DNA of 64,000 nt, from NCBI GenBank assembly GCA_041690355.1, contig JAWLHK010000017.1:1-64000 (forward strand). The letters are read 5' to 3'. The notes below the pieces were generated by a model, which worked only from the letters and a program-made list of their open reading frames with translations, searched no databases and was not told the origin of the DNA. Below, in pieces: positions 43,114 through 51,665 of this stretch. The DNA comes from JAWLHK01 sp041690355 [NCBI: bacterium]. Its GTDB lineage: Bacteria > J088 > JAWLBW01. The first letter of the stretch is position 1. Every line of letters begins with the position of its first letter. Position numbers and translations under genes: made by a program.

Positions 43114-44331
43114 GTGCGCCTTTTTCTGCTCGCGCTGCTCTACGTCAACCAGGGGCTCCCTGCCGGATTCTTTCTGCAGGCGCTTCCCGTGCTCCTGCGC
43201 CAGCAGGGTTCATCGGCGAAGCTGGTGGGCGCGCTCTCGCTGCTGGCTGCGCCGTGGATGCTCAAGGCGCTCTGGGCGCCGTGGGTCGACCGCACGGGGT
43301 CGCCGCGCTTCGGGCGCCGCAAGAGCTGGATCGTTCCGCTGCAGATCGCCCTCACGCTGCTGCTGGTCGCGCTGGCGTGGACGACGCTGCCGCCGCTGCT
43401 GTTCGCCGGCGTATTCCTCGTGAACCTCGTCGTCGCCACTGCGGATATCGCCGTGGACGGGCTCGCGGTCGAGACGCTCTCTGCGGAAGATCGCGCGACG
43501 GGGAATGCGCTCCAGGCCGGCGGCTACAAGATCGGCATGCTGATCGGCGGGGGCCTGCTCCCCGGACTGTTCCTCGGCGCCCACGCCGCCGACGGGTGGA
43601 CGCCGGCGCTGCTCGCCATCGCGGCGTGCACGGTTCCCCCCATGCTCGCCGCCTGGTTCTTCCCCGAGCGGGCCGCGCCGGCTCCAGAAGCGGAACCGGT
43701 GGAAAAATCCTCGCTCCGTGGAGCGTTCGTCGCCGTCTTTGCGGCCATTACCGCGGCCGGCTGGTTCGTCGCCTTCGCGGTCTTCTCGAAATTCGGCGAC
43801 AGCCTGGGCACCAGCATGTTCCGTGTGTTTCTGGTGGACGAGGGGTGGGGCGCCGATCGCATCGCGTGGACCATCGGCACGGTGGGGCTGGTGACGAGCA
43901 TTCTCGGTTCGTTCGTGATGATCCTTCCGCTTCGCCGGTGGAGCCGCACGGCGGCTTTCGCGCTCGCGACCGGATTCCAGGCGCTCTTTCTCGGGCTCGT
44001 GGGCGTCGGCGCGTCCCTGGGCTGGCAGGGAGACGTGTGGGTGAGCCTGCTGGCGCTCGAGCACTTCGCGAGCGGCATGGTGACGACGGCCCTGTTCACG
44101 ATTCTCATGGACCGCACGTCGCTGCGCGCCGCCGGCACCGGCTTCACGGTGCTCAGCATGCTGACCACCGTCGGCATGGGGCTCGGCAGCTTCGGTGGGG
44201 GCGCGCTCGTCGACGCCGTCGGCCACGCCCCCACGTTCCTCCTCGGTTCGCTGCTGACCCTCGCGCCGGCGTGGCTGCTCATGATGCACGGGCGGAAAGC
44301 TTCGGCCGGCGCTGAAGCCGCCGTGTCGTGA
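43114..44331 (+). CDS. MFS transporter of the AmpG/RhtX type
   Basis: A 405-residue polytopic protein with about twelve helices. The N-terminus (LLALLYVNQGLPAGFFLQALP) and WMLKALWAPWVDRTGSPRFGRRKSW correspond to the AmpG/RhtX/FptX branch of MFS permeases. That branch imports muropeptides or siderophores. GTG 43114 is the start, with GGAAGGGGAG upstream. The gene follows the dehydrogenase by 29 bases, so they are probably one transcript. Substrate is not determined. A heptameric repeat array begins 27 bases after its stop. Confidence 0.82.
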   Translation: MRLFLLALLYVNQGLPAGFFLQALPVLLRQQGSSAKLVGALSLLAAPWMLKALWAPWVDRTGSPRFGRRKSWIVPLQIALTLLLVALAWTTLPPLLFAGVFLVNLVVATADIAVDGLAVETLSAEDRATGNALQAGGYKIGMLIGGGLLPGLFLGAHAADGWTPALLAIAACTVPPMLAAWFFPERAAPAPEAEPVEKSSLRGAFVAVFAAITAAGWFVAFAVFSKFGDSLGTSMFRVFLVDEGWGADRIAWTIGTVGLVTSILGSFVMILPLRRWSRTAAFALATGFQALFLGLVGVGASLGWQGDVWVSLLALEHFASGMVTTALFTILMDRTSLRAAGTGFTVLSMLTTVGMGLGSFGGGALVDAVGHAPTFLLGSLLTLAPAWLLMMHGRKASAGAEAAVS

Positions 44332-44357
44332 TGCCGAAGGCTGGTCCTTGCCTGCTC

Positions 44358-44392
44358 GACCATTGACCATTGACCATTGAGCATTGACCATT
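44358..44392. repeat. Heptamer array GACCATT x5
   Basis: Five 7-base units (GACCATT, one reading GAGCATT) in the 259-base gap between the MFS gene and rsgA. No gene is seen in this gap. It belongs to a group of six such arrays in the window. Confidence 0.85.
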
Positions 44393-44590
44393 GCGCGGCG
44401 CCTCTGGAACCTTGCGGTGCAGCCGTGATTTGCCGTAGCCTTAAAGGAAGCTTATGCCGCGCATGGTTCTTGCCATTCGCGGGCGCGCCTGAGTACCGGG
44501 CGAGCCCGCTCCGTTTCCTGAAACGGCGTTCCGCATTATTTAACGCATGCGGAATGGACACTCGCGTTTTGTCTTTCGGCAAGGTTCACC

Positions 44591-45640
44591 ATGCAATCCA
44601 ACTGGTTCGAGCGCCTCGGGGGCACGCCCGCCCTGGCGCAGTTTCTGTCTGCTGAAGAAATTCCTCTCCCGGCCGTCGCCCGCGTCGTCGCCGACACCCG
44701 TGAACACTATCAACTGGTCGACTCCGCCGGGCGCGAGTGGCCGGCCGTGCCCGCCGGCCGGCTGCGCAAGGGTACGCTCCCGGTGACCGGCGACTGGGTC
44801 CGCTTCGAATCCTCAGAAGGGCTCGCCCGGATCCTCGAAGTGCTTCCGCGTCACGGTGTTCTCCAGCGCTCTGCGGTGGGAACGTCGGGTGCGGCCCAGG
44901 TTCTCGCCGCGAATCTTGATACGGTCTACATCTGCCTGGCGCTCGACCGCGACGTGCGCGAGAGCGTCGCGCTGCGCTTCGTGACCGCCGTGCGGGCGTG
45001 TGGAATCGAGGCCGCGATCCTGCTGACCAAGGCGGATCTGCATCCGGATCCCGCCGAGGTCGTCGCCGCGCTGAGCGCCGCATTGCCGGACGTTTCCATC
45101 CGGGCGGTGAGCGCCATGGGGGGAAGGGGAATCGAAAAGCTACGTGCCGAAGTCACGAACGGATGCACGGTGGCGTTCGTCGGGCCCTCGGGCGCCGGCA
45201 AGTCGAGCCTCGTGAACGCATGGATCGGCGAGGTGCAGCAGGAGGTCGGTGAGGTGCGCGCGGGAGATGCGAAGGGACGCCACACGACGACCGCTCGGCA
45301 GCTGCATATCCTCCCGCACAGCGGCTTGCTTCTCGATACGCCGGGCGTACGTGAATTCGGCCTCTCCTCCGATACCGAAGCGGTGGCCGGCTCGTTTTCT
45401 GACATCGAGGATCTTTCGGCGGAGTGCCGCTTCCGCGACTGCGCGCACGAAGGGGAACCCGGATGTGCCGTTCGCCGCGCGGTCGACGAGGGGACGCTGG
45501 CGGCGGAGCGGTATGAGGCGTGGCAGAAGCTCATGCGGGAATCGGCCTTCCGCGAAAAGCAGCAGAGCATGACCGCCGCGGCCATCGAGAAGGCGCGGTG
45601 GAAAAGCGTGCACAAGCGCAAGCGGGACCTGGACGAGTGA
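44591..45640 (+). CDS. rsgA: Small ribosomal subunit biogenesis GTPase RsgA
   Basis: A 349-residue circularly permuted GTPase. After an OB-fold domain, the G motifs occur in the permuted order: G4 LLTKADL, G5 VSAMGG, then the P-loop GPSGAGKSSL, G2 region HTTTARQL and G3 DTPGVREF. The C-terminal zinc site is CRFRDCAHEGEPGC. RsgA checks late 30S assembly and is stimulated by the mature 30S subunit. AAGG stands eight bases before ATG 44591. The last two codons and stop are part of a GACGAGT heptamer array. Confidence 0.96.
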   Translation: MQSNWFERLGGTPALAQFLSAEEIPLPAVARVVADTREHYQLVDSAGREWPAVPAGRLRKGTLPVTGDWVRFESSEGLARILEVLPRHGVLQRSAVGTSGAAQVLAANLDTVYICLALDRDVRESVALRFVTAVRACGIEAAILLTKADLHPDPAEVVAALSAALPDVSIRAVSAMGGRGIEKLRAEVTNGCTVAFVGPSGAGKSSLVNAWIGEVQQEVGEVRAGDAKGRHTTTARQLHILPHSGLLLDTPGVREFGLSSDTEAVAGSFSDIEDLSAECRFRDCAHEGEPGCAVRRAVDEGTLAAERYEAWQKLMRESAFREKQQSMTAAAIEKARWKSVHKRKRDLDE

Positions 45641-45659
45641 CGAGTGACGAGTTACGAGT
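45632..45659. repeat. Heptamer array GACGAGT x4 overlapping the rsgA stop
   Basis: Units at 45632, 45639, 45646 and 45653 (the last TACGAGT). The first unit and start of the second encode the final Asp-Glu and TGA of rsgA. Confidence 0.85.
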
Positions 45660-45684
45660 TCCGGCAGGGCAATAGAACTACCTT

Positions 45685-45813
45685 CCCGTTCGTCCCGAGC
45701 TGACGGCGGGAACGGAGTGGACGTGACAGCGAGGGAGGCGCCCGGGTATCCACGTGCCTGTCTCGCTGTCGGTTCAGGCGCTGCCTTCAACCGTCAGCTC
45801 GACACGAACGGGG
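45685..45813. repeat. Palindromic repeat element, complete copy
   Basis: A 129-base imperfect palindrome. Outer arms CCCGTTCG (45685) and CGAACGGG (45806), then GAGCTGACGG and CCGTCAGCTC, separated by a four-base internal bulge. An inner pair GACAGCGAG (45725-45733) and CTCGCTGTC (45762-45770) forms a second hairpin. Two more copies occur at 63.8 and 63.9 kb. No open frame is inside. With the heptamer array it fills most of the gap 45641-45881. Confidence 0.8.
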
Positions 45814-45844
45814 TTCCGGTGTGCCCAGGGACAAGGATTGACGA

Positions 45845-45873
45845 CTGACGCCCGGGTGTCCGCCTGCTAAAAT
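45845..45873 (+). promoter_or_regulatory. Leaderless promoter of the GH13 gene
   Basis: CTGACG (45845-45850), a 17-base spacer and TAAAAT (45868-45873) end eight bases before ATG 45882. No Shine-Dalgarno sequence is present. Confidence 0.55.
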
Positions 45874-45881
45874 ATCCCTCT

Positions 45882-47510
45882 ATGCTTCGACACATTTCTG
45901 CCCTGATTCTCGCCGTGCTGGCGCTCACCGCCGCCTGTTCCACCGAGCCCGTCGTCACCGTTTCGGACGAGCCGAGGGCGACCGTTCCCGAGATGGTTCC
46001 CCCACCGGGCGTTCACGATCCGTCCAGCTATCGCCAGCGCGTCTTCTACGAGCTGTGGGTGCGCAGCTTTCAGGACAGCGACGGCGACGGCGTCGGTGAC
46101 TTCAAGGGGCTTACGTCACGCCTCGACGAACTTGCGGATCTCGGCGTGGGCGGCGTGTGGCTCATGCCCCATTTCCCCTCGCCGTTGGCCGATTCCGGAT
46201 ATGACGTCGCCGACTACACCGCCGTGCACCCGGATTACGGCACGATGGCCGATTTCGAGGAATTCGTTGCCGAGGCCCACAAGCGGAACATTCTGGTGTA
46301 CGCCGACATGGTCTTCAACCACACGAGCGATCAGCACGTCTGGTTCCAGGACGTTCTCGACAACGGACAGGCGAGCTCCTTCTTCGAGTACTACGTGTGG
46401 AGCCCGACGCCCGCCACGCGCTGCGTCGATCTGCTTGCCGGCCCTTTCGGCGACGTGCGCTGGACGAAGAACGACGACATCGGCCTCTACTACCTGCATC
46501 AGTTCTATCCGCGCCAGCCCGACCTGAATTTCGAGAGCCCGGTCATGCAGGAGGCCTTGCTCGACGTGCTTCGCTTCTGGATGGACAAAGGGGTCGACGG
46601 ATTCCGCTTCGACGTCCCCGATCGCTATTTCGAGGAAGGCGACCTGTGTTCCCGCTCGCACAAGACCGTCGAGTTCCACGGCCGGCTGCGCGAAGTCATC
46701 AGCGGCGGCATCGGCAAGCTCGATCGCGGCTGGGTCGGCGAGATCTGGGGTTTGAACGCGGATACGAGCCGCTTCTTCGGTCCGGCCGGCGACCCGATGA
46801 TCTTCAACTTCAACATGCTCTACACGATGTATCTCGCGGCCGGCGTCGGTTCGACCGCGAAGCCGGTGGCGAATCAGGTGCGCGCCATGCTCGCCGATCT
46901 TCCGGAAGAAAGCCGCTGGGGGCTTTTCCTCGGGAACCACGATACGCCGCGCTTCTCAGAGACGGCAGCGGGGAACATTGCGCGCCAGAAGCTGGCGGCG
47001 ACGACGATTCTCACGCTCCCGGGCGTGCCGTGGATCTGGATGGGCGACGAGCTGGGGCTGCGCCAGCTGCAGCGCGGCTTCAAGGTCGATTGGCGCGACG
47101 GCACCCGCACGCCGATGCCGTGGGAGGGGGGCGTCGACGGCCTCGGCTTCAGCACGGCAACCCCGCACCTACCCTTTGCGCCGGGAAGTGAGGCGCAGGC
47201 CTGGAACCTCCAGCGCAAGGATCCCGAGAGCCTGCTCAATCATTACCGGCGCGTGATTGCGGTGCGCAACGCCAACCCGGCTCTGCAGGACGGCAGCTAC
47301 GAGGCGCTCGTCGTCGAAGACGCGCGCTATGTCTACCGGCGCGCGGCCGGCGGGAACGAGGTCTTCGTCGTGCACAACTACGGACGCGAGAAGCCCGTCA
47401 CGTGGACGCCGCCCACGGCCACCGAGGATCTTCTTACCGGAGTCCGGTTCGCGAAGGGCGAAGAGGTGCCCGTGCCTCCCAGCGCGAGCCGGTTGCTGCG
47501 CCGTCTGTAA
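45882..47510 (+). CDS. GH13 alpha-amylase-family lipoprotein
   Basis: A 542-residue glycoside hydrolase family 13 protein. The signal LILAVLALTAAC marks it as a lipoprotein. The barrel begins at YELWVRSFQDSDGDGVGDFKG (residues 57-77, as a guide). Conserved regions are ADMVFNHTS (I), DGFRFDVPD with the nucleophile Asp (II), WVGEIWG with the acid/base Glu (III) and GNHDTPR with the transition-state Asp (IV). The pattern is that of oligo-1,6-glucosidase/trehalose-synthase-like or neopullulanase-type enzymes. Bond specificity is not resolved. With the GH31 lipoprotein it suggests breakdown of alpha-glucans at the cell surface or in the periplasm. Confidence 0.92.
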   Translation: MLRHISALILAVLALTAACSTEPVVTVSDEPRATVPEMVPPPGVHDPSSYRQRVFYELWVRSFQDSDGDGVGDFKGLTSRLDELADLGVGGVWLMPHFPSPLADSGYDVADYTAVHPDYGTMADFEEFVAEAHKRNILVYADMVFNHTSDQHVWFQDVLDNGQASSFFEYYVWSPTPATRCVDLLAGPFGDVRWTKNDDIGLYYLHQFYPRQPDLNFESPVMQEALLDVLRFWMDKGVDGFRFDVPDRYFEEGDLCSRSHKTVEFHGRLREVISGGIGKLDRGWVGEIWGLNADTSRFFGPAGDPMIFNFNMLYTMYLAAGVGSTAKPVANQVRAMLADLPEESRWGLFLGNHDTPRFSETAAGNIARQKLAATTILTLPGVPWIWMGDELGLRQLQRGFKVDWRDGTRTPMPWEGGVDGLGFSTATPHLPFAPGSEAQAWNLQRKDPESLLNHYRRVIAVRNANPALQDGSYEALVVEDARYVYRRAAGGNEVFVVHNYGREKPVTWTPPTATEDLLTGVRFAKGEEVPVPPSASRLLRRL

Positions 47511-47560
47511 TTGGGGAGGGGGCCCATGGCCGCTTCGTCCCCGAGGCGGAACGGCATAAC

Positions 47561-47579
47561 TCCGACAGTAACTGTCGGA
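47561..47579. promoter_or_regulatory. 19-bp palindromic operator upstream of metY
   Basis: TCCGACAGT-A-ACTGTCGGA is a perfect nine-base inverted repeat with one central base. It ends nine bases before the -35 of the proposed metY promoter, where a dimeric regulator could bind. It does not match the MetJ box AGACGTCT, and I do not know its regulator. It also can fold as a short hairpin but has no T-tract. Confidence 0.55.
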
Positions 47580-47587
47580 AAATAGAG

Positions 47588-48935
<1,348 letters not shown>

Positions 48936-48946
48936 GGCCAATCGGG

Positions 48947-48952
48947 TACAAT
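48947..48952 (+). promoter_or_regulatory. -10-like TACAAT before metX
   Basis: GGGTACAAT with the hexamer at 48947-48952. Transcription from about 48959 would start at the base of the terminator hairpin, so metX mRNA would carry it as a leader. The -35 is weak. Confidence 0.35.
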
Positions 48953-48955
48953 GTT

Positions 48956-48993
48956 GACTCGCACGTTCGACGCGGACGTGCGAGTCTTTTTTT
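48956..48993 (+). terminator. Terminator/attenuator between metY and metX
   Basis: GACTCGCACGT (48956-48966) pairs with ACGTGCGAGTC (48976-48986), an 11-pair stem with a nine-base loop, followed by seven T residues to 48993. It ends 20 bases before the metX GTG. It can end the metY transcript or, if metX is read from the TACAAT upstream, attenuate metX. Confidence 0.88.
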
Positions 48994-49013
48994 GCCCGCA
49001 ATTCAGATACCCC

Positions 49014-50171
49014 GTGACGGATTCCCAACGACCCGCTTACACGCCGCGCGGCGCCCGACGCGGCAGGCTGACCTTCTACGACGAGGTCCACAGCAAAGTG
49101 TACACGGTGGCCGAGCGGTTCCCTCTGCAGAGCGGCGCCGTGCTCGAACGTCCGCAACTGGTCTATGAAACCTGGGGTACTTTGAACGCCGCGCGCGACA
49201 ACGCGGTGCTCATCTGCCATGCGTTCACGGGCTCGTCGCATGCCGCGTCCCACCACCCTGACGACGGCGAGGGCTGGTGGGAGACCATGTTCGGTCCCGG
49301 GTGCGCCTTCGATCCGGACCGCTGGTTCATCATCTGCGCCAACGTGCTCGGCGGTTGTTACGGTTCCACCGGCCCGGTAAGTCCCGACCCGCAGACCGGG
49401 CGGCCGTATGGCGCGAAGTTCCCCGTGCTGACCATCGGCGATATGGTCGAGGCTCAGCACCGGCTTGTTCGCCATCTGGGTGTCGAGCGGCTGCGTGGCG
49501 TCATCGGCGGATCAATGGGGGGAATGCAGGCGCTGCTCTATTCCGCACGCTACCCCGATTTCGTTTCGGCCTGTCTGCCCATCGCCGCCGCCGATCGCCT
49601 GAGCCCCGACGGTATCGCCTATCACGCCGTAGGGCGCAAGGCGATCATGACCGATCCAGGGTGGAACGAGGGGAACTACGATCCGCTCGATCCCCCGCGC
49701 ACCGGATTGACGATCGCCCGCCAGCTGGCGCATATCACCTATCTCAACCACGAGGCGATGGAGCGCAAGTTCGAGCGCCATCGCGCGGGCGAAGGTGGCG
49801 TCGGCTACGGCTGGGCGCCCGAGTTCGAGGTCGAGCGCTATCTGGACCACCAGGGCGAAATCTTTGCCGACCGCTTCGATCCCAACAGCTACCTTTATCT
49901 CTCGCGCGCCATGGACTACTTCGACCTGGGCGAGACCGAACCGCTGGAGGAGGTGCTTGCGCGGATTCGCGCGCGCCTGCTCGTCGTGAGCTACCTGACC
50001 GACGGCTTTTTTCCCCTCGATGACATGCGGCGCCTGGTGCGTGCCCTGAAGCGCGCCGGCGTCGATACGACGAGCGTGGAGTTGCCGAGCCCCAACGGAC
50101 ACGATACTTTTCTCACCGACACCGACGTCATCGGCCCGCTGGTCCGCGACTTCCTCCGCAACACACCTTAG
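49014..50171 (+). CDS. metX: Homoserine O-acetyltransferase
   Basis: A 385-residue alpha/beta-hydrolase-fold enzyme. Diagnostic segments are VYETWGTLNAARDNAVLICHAFTG (residues 45-68, as a guide), the nucleophile elbow GGSMGGMQ, the aspartate in VSYLTDGFFP and the histidine in SPNGHDTF. It acetylates homoserine for MetY. GTG 49014 (MTDSQRPAY) is chosen because the frame before it runs through the terminator hairpin. No strong ribosome site is seen. metW follows, as in many MetX loci. Confidence 0.93.
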   Translation: MTDSQRPAYTPRGARRGRLTFYDEVHSKVYTVAERFPLQSGAVLERPQLVYETWGTLNAARDNAVLICHAFTGSSHAASHHPDDGEGWWETMFGPGCAFDPDRWFIICANVLGGCYGSTGPVSPDPQTGRPYGAKFPVLTIGDMVEAQHRLVRHLGVERLRGVIGGSMGGMQALLYSARYPDFVSACLPIAAADRLSPDGIAYHAVGRKAIMTDPGWNEGNYDPLDPPRTGLTIARQLAHITYLNHEAMERKFERHRAGEGGVGYGWAPEFEVERYLDHQGEIFADRFDPNSYLYLSRAMDYFDLGETEPLEEVLARIRARLLVVSYLTDGFFPLDDMRRLVRALKRAGVDTTSVELPSPNGHDTFLTDTDVIGPLVRDFLRNTP

Positions 50172-50175
50172 AGGA

Positions 50176-50210
50176 ATGGCAGATGGCAGATTGCAGATGG
50201 CAAATGGGGC
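50176..50210. repeat. Heptamer array ATGGCAG x5 between metX and metW
   Basis: Units ATGGCAG, ATGGCAG, ATTGCAG, ATGGCAA and ATGGGGC, starting four bases after the metX stop and ending 15 bases before the metW ATG. Confidence 0.75.
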
Positions 50211-50225
50211 GATGCTGAGGGCTGG

Positions 50226-50816
50226 ATGAGGATCGATTACGAGACGATCATCGCGTGGATTCCCGAGGGCGCGCGCGTGCTCGACCTTGGGTGCGGCACC
50301 GGCGAGCTCCTTGCAGAGCTCAACCGGCGCAAGCAGACCCGCGGCGTCGGCATGGAGATTTCGACCGAGTGCGTTGCCGCCTGCATCAGCCGCGGGGTCT
50401 CGGCCTACCAGGGAGACCTTGATCAGGGACTTGCCGACCTGCGATCCGATTCGTATGATTACGTGGTTCTGCATCAGACGCTGCAGTCGGTGCGCAATGC
50501 CGCCCTCGTCATGGCCGAAGCCGCCCGGGTCGGGCGCCGGCTGATCGTCGGTTTTCCCAACTTCGGCCGCTGGGACGTGCGGCTTCAGGTCTTGGCCGGC
50601 CGCACGCCGCGCACGCCCGACTTGCCCTTCGAATGGTACAACACGCCGAATCTTCACTTCTTTTCCCTGCTCGACTTCCGCGACTTCTGCCGCGAGCAGG
50701 GACTGCGGATTCTGCGCGAAGCGCATTTCGTCAAGAACCGCAGGATCCGTCTCGTGCCGAACGCACGAGCCTCGGCCTCGCTCTTTGAACTTGAACCCCG
50801 GAAGGGAACGCCATGA
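50226..50816 (+). CDS. metW: Methionine biosynthesis protein MetW
   Basis: A 196-residue methyltransferase-fold protein with VLDLGCGTGELLAEL, the family stretch DYVVLHQTLQSVRN and GFPNFGRWDVRLQVL. MetW accompanies MetX and is needed for full O-acylhomoserine formation in several proteobacteria. Its stop overlaps the start of the crotonase-family gene by four bases, so that gene is in the same transcript although no metabolic link to methionine is evident. Confidence 0.94.
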   Translation: MRIDYETIIAWIPEGARVLDLGCGTGELLAELNRRKQTRGVGMEISTECVAACISRGVSAYQGDLDQGLADLRSDSYDYVVLHQTLQSVRNAALVMAEAARVGRRLIVGFPNFGRWDVRLQVLAGRTPRTPDLPFEWYNTPNLHFFSLLDFRDFCREQGLRILREAHFVKNRRIRLVPNARASASLFELEPRKGTP

Positions 50817-51628
50817 ACTCGATGACCTCCGCCCCCGCCTCGAACGACGCCGTTCGCACCGAACGCAACGGCCACCTCTTCGAAATCATTCTCAATCGGC
50901 CCGATAAACGCAACGCCATCAATCTCGACGTGCTCGACGGGCTTGCAGCCGCCGCGCAGGAGGCAGCGTCGCTCGACGTGCGCGCCATTGTGTTGCGTGG
51001 CGAGGGCAAGGCGTTTTCGGCCGGGCTCGACTTCGGCATGGCCATGTCGGGCGGCTTCCCCCTTGAACCGGGCATGGCCGAGTTCCGCTTCCAGCTCACC
51101 GAGCGGATTCAACGTCCGCTCACGATGCTCGAGAACCTCGACAAGCCGGTCATCGCCGCACTGCACGGCGTCTGCATCGGCTTCGGCCTCGAGATTGCCC
51201 TGGCCGCCGACCTGCGGGTCACGGCGCCGGACACGAAACTTTCACTCCCCGAGACTGCTCTGGGCCTCGTGCCCGACGTCGGCGGCACGACCCGTCTGCT
51301 GCGCACGGTCGGCCGATCGCGCGCCAAGGACATCATCTTCACGGCCCGCGACGTGGAACCCGAAGAGGCCTTGCGTATCGGTCTCGTCGACCGGATTTCG
51401 GCCGATCCGCTGGCGACGGCCCGCGAGCTGGCCACGACCATCGCGGGAAATGCGCCGCTGGCCGTCGGCCTCGCCAAACGCGTGATTGAACGCAGCGGCG
51501 ACGTCGATAAGCGTACCAGCTTCGATCTCGAGGGGATGGCCCAGAGCGTGTGCCTGCGCTCCGAGGACTTCATGGAGGGGATCCAGGCGCGCATGCAGAA
51601 GCGGACTCCCGATTTCAAGGGGCGCTGA
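50813..51628 (+). CDS. Enoyl-CoA hydratase/isomerase family protein
   Basis: A 271-residue crotonase-fold protein. The oxyanion-hole segments are GKAFSAGLDF and HGVCIGFGLEIALAADL. The first catalytic glutamate is in LSLPETALGLVPDVGG. At the place of the second crotonase glutamate the sequence has AKDIIFTARD, while an aspartate stands in VPDVGG, as in delta(3,5)-delta(2,4)-dienoyl-CoA isomerases. Isomerase rather than hydratase activity is therefore possible. Its ATG overlaps the metW stop. A 10-bp hairpin follows its TGA. Confidence 0.85.
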   Translation: MNSMTSAPASNDAVRTERNGHLFEIILNRPDKRNAINLDVLDGLAAAAQEAASLDVRAIVLRGEGKAFSAGLDFGMAMSGGFPLEPGMAEFRFQLTERIQRPLTMLENLDKPVIAALHGVCIGFGLEIALAADLRVTAPDTKLSLPETALGLVPDVGGTTRLLRTVGRSRAKDIIFTARDVEPEEALRIGLVDRISADPLATARELATTIAGNAPLAVGLAKRVIERSGDVDKRTSFDLEGMAQSVCLRSEDFMEGIQARMQKRTPDFKGR

Positions 51629-51656
51629 GGAGCCGGCCGAGCTTCTGGCCGGCTCC
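51629..51656 (+). other. Perfect hairpin after the crotonase gene
   Basis: GGAGCCGGCC (51629-51638) and GGCCGGCTCC (51647-51656) with an eight-base loop. No T-tract follows. It separates the met transcript from the CotH operon and may be a 3'-end stabiliser or a Rho-assisted terminator. Confidence 0.55.
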
Positions 51657-51665
51657 CGGTAAGGC

